64,000 bases of DNA from Virgisporangium ochraceum (lineage in GTDB: Bacteria > Actinomycetota > Actinomycetes > Mycobacteriales > Micromonosporaceae): positions 1 through 64,000 of the forward strand of contig NZ_BOPH01000113.1 in NCBI RefSeq assembly GCF_016863655.1, written 5' to 3'. Below, one piece after another: positions 1 to 8,568 of this stretch. Each line of letters opens with the position of its first letter. Within the stretch, counting starts at the first letter, position 1. Below the pieces are notes generated by a model. The model worked only from the letters and a program-made list of their open reading frames with translations. It was not told where the DNA came from and made no database searches. Made by a program: the position numbers and the translations under genes.

Positions 1-489
1 ATCTGCCGCGTGGTGACCGGCAGCTACTACAACCACGAGGCCGAGGTCTACGACGAGTTCGTGTGGCCCTACATCGCGCTGCGCCGGCACGGCCTCGGCG
101 GCCTGGTGTCGGCCACCCGCGACATGACCGTCACCACGATCCGCGAGCTCGAGGTCGCCACGGTGGCGATGCTGCTGGTCGGCGCGCTGGCGGCGCTGGC
201 CGTGCTGCTGCGGGTCCGGCTCGCGGCCGACTCTCCCGAAGACCGTGCCATCGTCGTCGGCGCCGGCCTGACGGTGCTGTTCTCGGTGCTGTTCGCGTGG
301 GGGATCGGCATCATCGCCTCGCGGCTGATGTTCCACGTCGTGCCGGCCCTGTTCGTCGTCGCGGGCTGGCTCGCCGCCCGGGTGACGGCGGGCTCCCGTC
401 CCGCGTCCCGGCTCGTGGGCCCGGCGTTCCTCGCCCTGGCCGCGGCCGTGATGGTCGCCGACATCGCGGCACAGGGCCCCTACTCCTGA
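1..489 (+). CDS. partial membrane protein, C-terminal part
   Basis: The reading frame is open from the first base, so the true start lies outside the window. The visible 160 or so residues begin with a soluble stretch containing SYYNHEAEVYDEF and end with about three or four hydrophobic segments (roughly residues 45-65, 80-110, 115-125 and 138-152), consistent with the C-terminal membrane domain of a polytopic protein. No family was recognised. It is convergent with the next gene and their stop codons overlap by about 10 bp. Function is unknown. Confidence 0.6.
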   Translation: MCRVVTGSYYNHEAEVYDEFVWPYIALRRHGLGGLVSATRDMTVTTIRELEVATVAMLLVGALAALAVLLRVRLAADSPEDRAIVVGAGLTVLFSVLFAWGIGIIASRLMFHVVPALFVVAGWLAARVTAGSRPASRLVGPAFLALAAAVMVADIAAQGPYS

Positions 490-1346
490 CCGAGGAACTC
501 CAGGAGGGCGTCGGCGACCGCGTCGGGGGCCTCCTCGGCCTGGTGGTGGCCGCTGTCGACGACCCGGTGGCGCAGCGGGTGGGCCAGCCACGGTGCCCAG
601 ATCGCGGCCGGGTCGCCGTGGATGTCGAGGTCGTCGCGGGAGGACTCCAGGAGCATCGTCGGGCAGCTGACCCGGCGGCCGGCGGCGCGGTCGGCCTCGT
701 CGTGGGCGCGGTCGATGCCCAGGCCGGCCCGGTAGTCCTCGCACATGCCGTGCACGACCGCCGGGTCGCGCAGGGCCCGCCACAGGTCGTCGTGGTTGCC
801 GGCGCCGAGCTCGTCGGGGCCGGGCGTGCGGTACCAGGCGTCGGGGTCGGCGCAGATGACGCGCTCGGCGGGCTTGTCGGTCTGGCCGAGGAACCACCAG
901 TGCCACCACGCCCGGGCGAACACCGCGTCGGTGCGCTCCAGGTGCTCGACGACCGGCAGGCCGTCCATGACCACCAGGTGCGTCACCCGGTCGGCGTGGT
1001 CCATCGCCGTGCGGAACGCGACGAGCGCGCCCCGGTCGTGGCCGACCACGGCGAACCGCTCGTGACCCAGGTGGGTCATCAGCCGCGCGAGGTCGCCGGC
1101 CATCGCGCGCTTGCTCGACTGCGCGTGGTCGGGCGCGTCGGGTGGCAGCGTCGACCGGCCGTACCCGCGCAGGTCGGCCGCGACCACGGTGTGGTGCCCG
1201 GCCAGCCGGGCGGCGACCGCGTGCCACGTGGTGTGCGTCCGGGGATGACCGTGGACCAGCACCACGGGCGTGCCGGCGCCGCCGTGCCTCACCCGGAGGC
1301 TGACCTCGCCGACGTCGACCCGGTCGAGCGTGAAGCCGTCGAACAC
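480..1346 (-). CDS. alpha/beta hydrolase, haloacetate dehalogenase-like
   Basis: A 288-residue alpha/beta-hydrolase. The oxyanion-hole motif is VHGHPR (31-36), the nucleophile elbow is GHDRG with Asp104 in place of Ser, and the C-terminal catalytic His lies in DSGHHQAEE. The Asp nucleophile and the segment WWHWWFLGQ match the haloacetate/fluoroacetate dehalogenase branch. That family usually has HDRGAR, whose second Arg helps bind the substrate carboxylate. Here it reads HDRGAL, so the true substrate may not be a haloacid. It starts with GTG at 1346, convergent with the partial membrane gene and divergent from the kinase operon at 1499. Hydrolase class is secure; substrate is not. Confidence 0.8.
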   Translation of the reverse strand: MFDGFTLDRVDVGEVSLRVRHGGAGTPVVLVHGHPRTHTTWHAVAARLAGHHTVVAADLRGYGRSTLPPDAPDHAQSSKRAMAGDLARLMTHLGHERFAVVGHDRGALVAFRTAMDHADRVTHLVVMDGLPVVEHLERTDAVFARAWWHWWFLGQTDKPAERVICADPDAWYRTPGPDELGAGNHDDLWRALRDPAVVHGMCEDYRAGLGIDRAHDEADRAAGRRVSCPTMLLESSRDDLDIHGDPAAIWAPWLAHPLRHRVVDSGHHQAEEAPDAVADALLEFLGQE

Positions 1347-1498
1347 CGGCCCGAAACTACCGGACCGGCGGAGATCGGCAACTCGGGCCTCGACGGCGTC
1401 CAGCTGTCCGAAGCGGGCCTCGAGGTTCTCGATCGGCGACCTCGAGATACGTCGGCGGACGTACGCGGCCGCGCACCGCCGGCGGCCATCATGGACGG

Positions 1499-2626
1499 GT
1501 GACGAGCGGGAACCGGCGGGCGGCAGCGGCGGAGGTCGGCCTCGCGGCCGGGCTCATCGCGCTCGGCCTCGTCACCCTGCCCTTCGTCGACCGGTTGCGG
1601 ACCGACGACAGGACACCCGACCTGCTCGCCGTCGCGCTGGTCGTCGTCGCGGCCGGGGTCACCGTGGCGCGGCGGCGCTGGCCGGTGCCGACGCTGGTCG
1701 TGGCGACCGCGGCCGTCTCGGCCTACCTCGTGATCGGGTACCCGTACGGGCCGGTGCTCGCGGCGGTGGCGGTCAGCGTCCACTCGGTGGCCCGCCGGCT
1801 GCGGCTGGTGCCGGCGGCGGTCGCGTGCGCGGTGGCGCTGCTGGTGCTGGTCCTGCACGTCTTCACGAACCCGGCGGCGCTCGACGGCGCGGCCGGCCTG
1901 ATCCCGGCGTCGGCGTGGGTGGCGATCCCGTTCACCGTCGGCGTGGCCCGGCGGATGGTGCAGGAGGCCGTGGCGCGGGAACGGGCCGAGAGCGAGCGCC
2001 GGCTGGTCGATGCCGAGCGGCTGCGGCTGGCGCAGGAGGTGCACGACGTCGTCGGCCACGGGCTGGCCGCGATCCGCATGCAGGCCGACATCGCGCTGCA
2101 CCTGCAGAAGACGAAGCCGGGGCAGGCGCACGTCGCGCTCGAGGCGATCAGCCGGGCCAGCTCCGACGCGCTCGCCGAGCTCCGCACGACCCTCGCGGCG
2201 ATCTCGCCGGCGCAGGCCGGCGACCCCGACAGCCGCGCGCCCATGCCGGGGCTGGCCCGCGTCGAGGAGCTGCGGCGGCGCGTGGAGGACGCCGGGGTGA
2301 CCGTCGACCTGGCGGTGCACGGCCCGCCGCGTGCCCTGCCGGCCGCCGCCGACCTGGCCGCGTACCGGATCCTGCAGGAGTCGCTGACCAACGTGGTCAA
2401 GCACTCGCCGCACCCGATGGCCACCGTGGAGATCGCGTACCGGGCCGACGCGGTGACGGTCACGGTCGCGAACCAGGACCTCGCCGCGGGCGACCACGTC
2501 GAGGGTTTCGGCATCGCGGGCATGCGGCGCCGCGCGTCCCATCTCGGCGGGACGCTCACCGCCGGACCCGCGCGGCCCGGCATCTTCGAGGTGCGGGCGA
2601 CCCTACCGTGCGCCACCGTACGATAG
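1499..2626 (+). CDS. sensor histidine kinase (NarL/DesK-type, HisKA_3)
   Basis: A 375-residue integral-membrane kinase. About six hydrophobic segments fill residues 13-150, followed by a short coiled linker (153-178), the HisKA_3 phosphoacceptor motif EVHDVVGHGLA with His182, and a degenerate HATPase_c domain containing LQESLTNVVKHS and GFGIAGMRRRA. It lacks a large extracellular sensor, so it probably senses within the membrane or through the transporter encoded next to it. It starts with GTG and is the first gene of a block with an ABC ATPase, permease, small membrane protein and NarL regulator. That layout is typical of drug- or lipid-stress detoxification modules. An 84-bp gap separates it from the ATPase, so a second promoter is possible. 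Confidence 0.88.
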   Translation: MTSGNRRAAAAEVGLAAGLIALGLVTLPFVDRLRTDDRTPDLLAVALVVVAAGVTVARRRWPVPTLVVATAAVSAYLVIGYPYGPVLAAVAVSVHSVARRLRLVPAAVACAVALLVLVLHVFTNPAALDGAAGLIPASAWVAIPFTVGVARRMVQEAVARERAESERRLVDAERLRLAQEVHDVVGHGLAAIRMQADIALHLQKTKPGQAHVALEAISRASSDALAELRTTLAAISPAQAGDPDSRAPMPGLARVEELRRRVEDAGVTVDLAVHGPPRALPAAADLAAYRILQESLTNVVKHSPHPMATVEIAYRADAVTVTVANQDLAAGDHVEGFGIAGMRRRASHLGGTLTAGPARPGIFEVRATLPCATVR

Positions 2627-2710
2627 GCCGGCGCCGTACGCCCCCGAACGTACGCCGGGATGCGTCGCCGAACAGACGCCGCTGACGCCGGTCCCGTAAA
2701 GCATGGACCC

Positions 2711-3610
2711 ATGACAGAGACCGTCGTCCGCACGGACGACCTCACCAGGCGCTACGGCACCCGCGCCGCTGTCGACGGCGTGACGATCGAGGTGCGCCGC
2801 GGCGAGGTGTACGGCTTCCTCGGGCCCAACGGCGCGGGCAAGACCACGACGCTGCGGATGCTCCTCGGTCTCGTGCGGCCCACGGCGGGCACGGCGACCG
2901 TCCTCGGCCGCGCGCCGGGCAGCGCCGACGCGCTGCGCCGGGTCGGCGCCCTCGTCGAGGGTCCCGGCTTCCACCCGTACCTGTCCGGCCGCGACAACCT
3001 GCGGGTGCTGGCCCGCTACCGCGGCCTCGACGACCGGGCGGCCGACGCGGCCCTCGACCGGGTCGACCTCGCCGACCGCGGCGGCGACCGGTTCCGCGCG
3101 TACTCCCTCGGCATGAAGCAGCGCCTCGGCGTCGCGGCCGCTCTCCTCGGCGACCCCGACCTGCTGATCCTCGACGAGCCGACCAACGGCCTCGACCCGG
3201 CCGGCATGGCCGCGATGCGCACGCTCGTGGTCGACCTGGCCGCCGGCGGGCGGACCGTGCTGCTGTCGAGCCACCTGCTGGCCGAGGTGCAGCAGATCTG
3301 CCATCGCGTCGGCGTCGTCGCCGGTGGGCGGCTGCTCCACGAGGGCACCGTCGACGAGCTGCGCGGCGGGGCGGTGCTCGAGGTCCGCGCCACGCCGCTG
3401 CCCGCGGCGCTGCGGGTCGTCTCGCGCTTCGGTGACGTCGTGGAGGCCGCCGACGAACACGGCCGGCCGGTGCTGACCGTACCGGCGGACGGCGTCGACG
3501 TGCCCGAACTGGCCCGGCACCTGGTGACGGACGGCGTCGACCTGCACGCGCTGGTCGTACGGGAACGCGCCCTCGAAGACGTGTTCCTGGCGATGACGGG
3601 GGTGTCGTGA
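2711..3610 (+). CDS. ABC transporter ATP-binding protein
   Basis: A 299-residue cytoplasmic ATPase of the ABC-2 (drug/lantibiotic/lipid exporter) class. Walker A is GPNGAGKTT (about 38-46), the signature is degenerate as YSLGMKQRL, Walker B is LLILDEPTNGLDP, and the H-loop lies in LLSSHLL. The C-terminal 80 residues are the usual accessory domain of this subfamily. The ATG at 2711 is chosen because homologues begin just before the DDLTRRYG strand; an upstream in-frame ATG at 2660 would add 17 unconserved residues. It overlaps the permease by 4 bp, so the two are translationally coupled. The substrate is unknown. Confidence 0.9.
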   Translation: MTETVVRTDDLTRRYGTRAAVDGVTIEVRRGEVYGFLGPNGAGKTTTLRMLLGLVRPTAGTATVLGRAPGSADALRRVGALVEGPGFHPYLSGRDNLRVLARYRGLDDRAADAALDRVDLADRGGDRFRAYSLGMKQRLGVAAALLGDPDLLILDEPTNGLDPAGMAAMRTLVVDLAAGGRTVLLSSHLLAEVQQICHRVGVVAGGRLLHEGTVDELRGGAVLEVRATPLPAALRVVSRFGDVVEAADEHGRPVLTVPADGVDVPELARHLVTDGVDLHALVVRERALEDVFLAMTGVS

Positions 3611-4458
3611 TGCTCGCGACGACGCGCGCCGACCTGCTGCGGCTGCGGCGCTGGCCGACCCTGTGGGTGCTGGTCGGCGTCTGGACCGCGCTGCAGGTCA
3701 CGTTCTCGTTCGTGTTCCCGTACCTGGCGTACCGGTCCGACGACCCGGCGACCGCGTTCGGCGGTGGAGGCACGGCGGAGGACCTGCTCGCGGGGATGCT
3801 GCCGCCGGCGGTCCCGTCGGTCCTTGTCGGCGGCACGCCGATGTTCGGTGGCGCGATCGTGCTGATCCTCGGGGCGCTCGCCGCCGGCAGCGGCTACGGC
3901 TGGGGCACCTGGAAGACCGCGTTCACGCAGGGTCCGTCGCGGGGCGCCGTCGTCGTCGGGACGGTCGCGGCCGTCTTCGCCGTCGTCGCCGGGATCGTCG
4001 TGTGGACCCTGTGCCTGGATCTCGCGTTGTCGGGTGTGGTCGCGCTCAGCGCGTCCGAAAGCCTTGTCCTTCCGGGCTTCGGTGAGACGGCGCGTGCGGT
4101 TGGCGGCGCCGCTCTGGTGCTCGGAATGTGGGCCGCCGCGGGCATCTTCCTGGGGACCGTGACGCGCGCGCCGGCGGTGAGCGTCGGCCTGGGTCTGGTG
4201 TGGACGTTCGTGGTCGAGAACCTGCTGCGCGGCGCGGCGAACCTGCTCGACGGCCTGTCCGCGGTGACCGACCGGCTCCCGGGTGCCGCGGCGGGTTCGG
4301 TGGCGGGTGCGCTCGGCGCGCCGGCCGACGGCCCCGACGCGACGCCCGGTGTACTGACCGTCCTCGGTGGACTCCCGGCCGCGCTGCTCTGCGGCGCGTA
4401 CCTGGTGGCGTTCCTCGTGGCCACGGTGGTGCTGGTGCGCCGGCGGGACCTGTCGTGA
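3607..4458 (+). CDS. ABC-2 type transporter permease
   Basis: A 283-residue polytopic protein with about six membrane segments, beginning LLRLRRWPTLWVLVGVW, the N-terminal pattern of ABC-2 permeases. It is the membrane partner of the ATPase just upstream (GTGA overlap at 3607-3610). The GTG at 3607 and the ATG at 3610 are adjacent, so start choice changes one residue only. It also overlaps the next gene by 4 bp. The likely role is export of, or resistance to, a membrane-active compound, inferred only from operon layout. Confidence 0.87.
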   Translation: MMLATTRADLLRLRRWPTLWVLVGVWTALQVTFSFVFPYLAYRSDDPATAFGGGGTAEDLLAGMLPPAVPSVLVGGTPMFGGAIVLILGALAAGSGYGWGTWKTAFTQGPSRGAVVVGTVAAVFAVVAGIVVWTLCLDLALSGVVALSASESLVLPGFGETARAVGGAALVLGMWAAAGIFLGTVTRAPAVSVGLGLVWTFVVENLLRGAANLLDGLSAVTDRLPGAAAGSVAGALGAPADGPDATPGVLTVLGGLPAALLCGAYLVAFLVATVVLVRRRDLS

Positions 4459-4949
4459 GGCTCGGCACCCGGACGCGCAAGCTGGTACTGCTGCTGCACA
4501 TCGTGTCGTCCGGTGCCTGGCTCGGCATCGACGTCGTGCTCGGGATCCTGGTGTTCACCGCGGTGCTCCCCGGCGACGCCGTCGGCGCCGCGGCGGCCCT
4601 CTCGGCCATCGGCGCGTTCGCGACCTGGCCGCTCGCCGTCGCCGGCCTGCTGTGCCTGTTCTCCGGCGTGGTACTGGGCCTGGGGTCGAAGTACGGGCTC
4701 GTGCGGTACTGGTGGGTGGCGGTGAAGCTGGTGCTGAACGTGGTGCTGGTGACGCTCGTACTGTTCCTTCTGATGCCGTCGCTGGACCCCCTGGCCGGCG
4801 ACGCCCGCGACTCGCTGACCACCGGCGCCGCGCTGCCCGACGTGACGGACCTCGCGTTCCCGCCCGTCGTGTCGACCACGGCGGTGCTGGTCGCGATGAC
4901 GCTGTCGGTGTTCAAGCCGTGGGGCCGCGTACGATCGGCGGGGCGATGA
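4455..4949 (+). CDS. small membrane protein, DUF2269-like
   Basis: A 164-residue protein with four predicted helices (about 9-30, 35-75, 82-105 and 138-155). The first carries LVLLLHIVSSGAWLGIDVVL, where the His and the small-residue pattern resemble the DUF2269/CopD-like helix bundle. It starts with GTG, overlapping the permease stop, and ends in an ATGA overlap with the response regulator. It is therefore embedded in the transporter/two-component operon and may modulate the kinase or the permease. The family assignment is tentative. Confidence 0.7.
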   Translation: MRLGTRTRKLVLLLHIVSSGAWLGIDVVLGILVFTAVLPGDAVGAAAALSAIGAFATWPLAVAGLLCLFSGVVLGLGSKYGLVRYWWVAVKLVLNVVLVTLVLFLLMPSLDPLAGDARDSLTTGAALPDVTDLAFPPVVSTTAVLVAMTLSVFKPWGRVRSAGR

Positions 4950-5596
4950 TCTCAGTCTTGCTCGTCGACGACCAGGACCTCGTCCGGCTGGGCCTGCGCG
5001 CCCTGCTGGACAACGAGGGCGGCTTCGAGGTGGCCGGCGAGGCCGCCGACGGGCTGGCCGCCGTCGAGGTGGCGGCGCGGACCCGTCCCGACGTGGTGCT
5101 GATGGACATCCGCATGCCCGGCATCGACGGCCTCGAGGCCACCCGCCGCATCGTCGCCAACCCCGACCTGGCAGGCACGCGGGTCATCGTGCTGACCACC
5201 TTCGAACGCGACGAGTACGTCTTCGACGCGTTGCGCCTGGGAGCCAGCGGCTTCCTGTTGAAGGACACCCCGCCGGCCCGCCTGATCGAGGCGATGCGCA
5301 CGGTCGTCGACGGCGGTGCCCTGCTGGCGCCGTCGGTCACCCGCACGCTGATCCGCGAGTTCGCCGGGCAGCGGCACCGCGCGGTCATCCCGCACCCGAA
5401 CCTCGGCCAGCTGACCGAACGGGAGAAGGAGGTCGTGACCCTGGTCGCCCAGGGCATGACCAACGACGAGATCGCCCGGGACCTGGTGGTGAGCCCGGCG
5501 ACCGCCCGAACCCACGTCAGCCGCGCGATGATCAAGCTGGGCGCCCGGGACCGGGCGCAGCTGGTGGTGTTCGCCTACCAGAGCGGCCTGGCCTAG
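4946..5596 (+). CDS. NarL/LuxR-family response regulator
   Basis: A 216-residue regulator. The receiver domain has acidic residues in LLVDDQD, phosphoacceptor Asp54 in LMDIRMPG, the conserved Thr in VLTTFERDE and Lys in FLLKDTPP. A linker leads to a LuxR HTH (LTEREKEVVTLVAQGMTN, then ATARTHVSRAMIKLGARDR). The ATG overlaps the upstream stop, making it the fifth gene of the operon that starts with the kinase at 1499. The obvious partner is that kinase, and the likely target is its own transporter operon. It converges with the STAND gene, with only 3 bp between the stops. Confidence 0.92.
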   Translation: MISVLLVDDQDLVRLGLRALLDNEGGFEVAGEAADGLAAVEVAARTRPDVVLMDIRMPGIDGLEATRRIVANPDLAGTRVIVLTTFERDEYVFDALRLGASGFLLKDTPPARLIEAMRTVVDGGALLAPSVTRTLIREFAGQRHRAVIPHPNLGQLTEREKEVVTLVAQGMTNDEIARDLVVSPATARTHVSRAMIKLGARDRAQLVVFAYQSGLA

Positions 5597-5599
5597 CTG

Positions 5600-7852
5600 C
5601 TAGCGCCGCCGGTCGAGCTCGGCTCTGGCGTCGCGGATAGCGGTGACCGTCGCCCGCGTGTCCGGGTGGTCGCCGCCGAGCACCTGCCGCCGGACCGCGA
5701 GTGTCTGCTCGAACAGGGTGACCGCGTCCTCCACCCGACCGGCGGCCAGGTGGGCCCGGGCCGCCCTGTGCCAGGTCCGCAGCGTGTCCGGGTGGTGGTC
5801 GCCCAACACCCGTCGATAATCGTGGAGGACCCCGTCGAGTAGCGACACGGCGTCCTCCACGTGACCCGCGTCGAGGCGGGCACTGCCGAGCCCGTAGCGG
5901 GCGAAGAGCGTGGTCGGGTGGCAGCGTCCCAGCACCTGCCGGGAGGTGGCCACGGTCTGCTCGTACAGGGGGAGCGCCTCGTCCAGCCGTCCGGCCCGTT
6001 GATAGGCCAGGGCGAGGCTGTAGGCGGAGATGAGTGTATGGGGGTGTTCCGCGCCCAGCGTCCGGCGGCACTCGGACTGCACCTCGAGGAAGATGTCGAT
6101 CGCAACGTCCAGTCGACCGGTTATCAGATACGCGTTCGCAAGACCGTGCCGGGTGCTCAACGTGCCCGGACCGAGTCCCGTTCCCCGCTCGTCGGCGAGA
6201 ATCCGCCGGAAGAGGTCGATCGCCTCGTCGTAGCGGGCCGCGTGGTGATAGGCCGTCGCGAGGTCGAAACGTGCGGCCAGCGTGTGCCGGTGTCGTCTAC
6301 CCAGCGTCCGTCGGCAGCCGGCGACCACCCGCTCCAGCATCGCGATCGCCTCGACCACCCGCCCCGCCTCCCGGTAGGCGTCGGCGAGTCTGCGTTCGGT
6401 CGACAGCGTGTCGCGATGGTCGGCGCCGCACACCCGCCGCGAGTCGACGAGCACCTGCTGCAGCGTCGTCGTCGCCGTGGCGAGCTGACCGTGGAACTGG
6501 CGGTAGGCGGCGGCCCGTCTCGCCAGTTCGAGCACCCGCGGATCCCGGCGGTCGGCGGTCATGGCCTCGTACGCGTTCTCGATGTGGACGAGGAGCCGGT
6601 TCCATCGCGGCCAGGTCGCGACGTCGTCGAGCGGATCGGCGGCGGGAATGGCGGCGGCCAGGAGGGTGACGGCCCGGGTGGCCGGCCCGGTGACGCGGTC
6701 GGTGGGGTCGGCGTGGGTGGCGCGGGTGACGGCCTGTACGAGCCGATGGACGCTCACCGCGTGGTCCTGCCACTTGATCATGTTGTGGTCGGCGAGGAGG
6801 GACACCGCGTCGAGGACGTCGTCGGGGTCGTCGGCCAGCGGGTAGAGCACGTCCTGCGGGAGCTCGTCAGGGGCGAGCCAGGCGAGTACGTCGAGGACCG
6901 TACGGGCGAGGGGCGACTGCCCGGTGATGGTGATCATGGTGACCTGCCACACCTGGGCGATGCTGCGCTCGCTGGTTCCGCCGCGCGCGCCATGACGGGC
7001 CACCTTGTCGAACCTCGTCGCCAGCGTGTCGCGGTAGGTGAGGTAGTCCATGCCCCGGTGGCGGCCGATGTAGGCGGCGGCCTGTTCCAACGCGAGGGGC
7101 AGATCGCCCAGGTCGGCGGCCAGCGCGTCGGCGCCGGCCCGGTCGTCGTTGCCGGTGATGCGCGTCAGCAGCTCGATGCTGGCGGCCCGTCCCAGGGGTT
7201 CGAGCTGCAACGGCGCCAGGCCGAGCGGCGCCCACCCGCCACCCTCCGGGTCGCGGCGGGTGGTGACCAGCACGTCGCCGCAGCCGCCGAGCTGGCCGAG
7301 CAGGGGCCGGATGTCGTCGATGTCCTCGACGTTGTCGAGGATCAGCAACCAGCCCGGGTGGGCCTGCAACCAGGCGATCGCCCACTCGTGGCCGTACGCG
7401 ACGGTCGCGGTCGGCTGCAGGCGGCGGGCAAGGCGGACCAGACCCTGCGTGACGGTGTCGGCCTTGTCCGCGGTGATCCACCACACCACCGGGTAGCGGT
7501 CACGGACCGCGTGGGCGAAGTGGGTGACCAGCTCGGTCTTCCCGATCCCGCCCAACCCGTGAACGGCGACCTGGCCGACCACCACCCCGGTGCGGCTGGC
7601 GCCCATCAACCGGTCGAGGTGGTCCAGGTCGCGGCCCACGAAGACGGCGGACCGCGGCGGGAGGTTGTGCATCCGTTCCGGTGCGCTGACCTCCTGCGGC
7701 GCCTTGCCAGGCACAGCCTGGAAGGTGTTGTGCTGCGTGGTGTGGTCTCCGACCTGGGCGCCCTGACCGCCCTGGATCGGCACGTGCCACGTGGCCGCTG
7801 GGATCCGGCGGGGGTCCGACATGATCACGAGCGGGTCGTCGCGTCCATCCAC
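5600..7852 (-). CDS. STAND NTPase: NB-ARC domain plus kinesin-light-chain TPRs
   Basis: A 750-residue signal-transduction NTPase. Residues 1-60 are a non-globular tail containing QGGQGAQVGDHTTQHNTF. The NB-ARC domain has a P-loop GLGGIGKT (99-106), Walker B LLILDN (169-174), a sensor stretch VLVTTRRDP and the GDLPLALEQAAAY motif. A winged-helix linker follows, then about seven kinesin-light-chain-type TPRs from residue 430 to the end, with repeats of the form LG..H..TL.....LA.AY...GR..EAI. Such proteins act as ligand-triggered switches in regulation or phage defence. No effector domain is fused here. The GTG at 7852 has a good GGAGAGG ribosome site 9 nt upstream; an internal ATG at 7822 is possible. 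Divergent from the YCII/sigma pair. Confidence 0.88.
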   Translation of the reverse strand: MDGRDDPLVIMSDPRRIPAATWHVPIQGGQGAQVGDHTTQHNTFQAVPGKAPQEVSAPERMHNLPPRSAVFVGRDLDHLDRLMGASRTGVVVGQVAVHGLGGIGKTELVTHFAHAVRDRYPVVWWITADKADTVTQGLVRLARRLQPTATVAYGHEWAIAWLQAHPGWLLILDNVEDIDDIRPLLGQLGGCGDVLVTTRRDPEGGGWAPLGLAPLQLEPLGRAASIELLTRITGNDDRAGADALAADLGDLPLALEQAAAYIGRHRGMDYLTYRDTLATRFDKVARHGARGGTSERSIAQVWQVTMITITGQSPLARTVLDVLAWLAPDELPQDVLYPLADDPDDVLDAVSLLADHNMIKWQDHAVSVHRLVQAVTRATHADPTDRVTGPATRAVTLLAAAIPAADPLDDVATWPRWNRLLVHIENAYEAMTADRRDPRVLELARRAAAYRQFHGQLATATTTLQQVLVDSRRVCGADHRDTLSTERRLADAYREAGRVVEAIAMLERVVAGCRRTLGRRHRHTLAARFDLATAYHHAARYDEAIDLFRRILADERGTGLGPGTLSTRHGLANAYLITGRLDVAIDIFLEVQSECRRTLGAEHPHTLISAYSLALAYQRAGRLDEALPLYEQTVATSRQVLGRCHPTTLFARYGLGSARLDAGHVEDAVSLLDGVLHDYRRVLGDHHPDTLRTWHRAARAHLAAGRVEDAVTLFEQTLAVRRQVLGGDHPDTRATVTAIRDARAELDRRR

Positions 7853-8241
7853 CAGCGGTCACCTCTCCGTAGCCGTGGGCCATCGGCTTACCGGTGTACC
7901 ACGGGTCACCGACACGTACGTACGGACGGACGGTGTACGGCCCTCGACGCAGCGATGGTGCCGTCGGTCGCCGGATGTGCCCGGTGCGGTCGGGCCGGCA
8001 GGGTTACCGGTATCGCGGTTCCGTCCCGGAACGCTCGTGAGCGGCGTCGGGCTGCGGGCCGGGCTCGCGGTGCTGGCCGGCTCGCTGGTCGGGATCCTGT
8101 CGCCGATGGTGCTTTTCGCCGGCGACCTGTTCCCCCTCGTCGGCGGCACCACGGGAGCAGCGTCCGGGGCGGTGAACCCGGGCGCGACCGGCCGGCCCGG
8201 GTCGACAGGATCAGCGGAGACGTTTGGTTGGATGGGTCCCC
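7853..8241. other. 389-bp divergent intergenic region
   Basis: This gap holds the opposing promoters of the STAND gene and the YCII gene. It is rich in overlapping CGTACG/GTAC words around 7910-7940. The frame later used by the sigma factor is open across it and encodes a hydrophobic stretch near 8038-8150 (LAGSLVGILSPMVLF). It has no stop of its own and runs into the YCII gene out of frame, so it is probably not a gene. No clear terminator or RNA was seen. Confidence 0.4.
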
Positions 8242-8568
8242 ATGCGCTTCCTGATGACGATGAACGGCGGTGGCCCGGCCGCCGACGAGCGGCTCCACGC
8301 CGAGATGGGCCGCTTCATCGAGGAGCTCACCAGCGCCGGCGTGCTGCTCGCGACCGGTGGGCTCGCGATGGAGGGGACCCACGCGACGGCCAGCGGGGGA
8401 CGGGTGACGTTCACCGACGGCCCGTACGCGGAGTCGAAGGAGACGATCGTCAGCTTCGCGCTCATCGAGGCGCGGTCGCTCGAGGAGGCGGCGGAGCTGA
8501 GCCGGCGGTTCTGGGAGATCGTCGGCGACGGGGAGGGCGACATCCGCCAGGTGTACGGGCCGGAATGA
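8242..8568 (+). CDS. YCII/DGPF-domain protein, ECF42 sigma partner
   Basis: A 108-residue YCII-related (DGPF) protein. It begins MRFLMTMNGG and contains the family hallmark DGPYAESKE, here with Tyr in place of Phe. These small ferredoxin-like-fold proteins are regularly encoded next to ECF42 sigma factors and are presumed to be their targets or partners; their enzymatic role is not established. The stop overlaps the sigma-factor ATG by 4 bp. The ATG at 8242 is preferred because homologues start at this strand. No strong ribosome site is visible, so the transcript may be leaderless. Confidence 0.87.
   Translation: MRFLMTMNGGGPAADERLHAEMGRFIEELTSAGVLLATGGLAMEGTHATASGGRVTFTDGPYAESKETIVSFALIEARSLEEAAELSRRFWEIVGDGEGDIRQVYGPE

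Noticed and set aside
7791..8564. Hydrophobic reading (LAGSLVGILSPMVLF) upstream of and through the YCII gene
   Set aside because: It has no stop before the sigma gene and overlaps the well-supported YCII gene; most likely a by-product of high GC.
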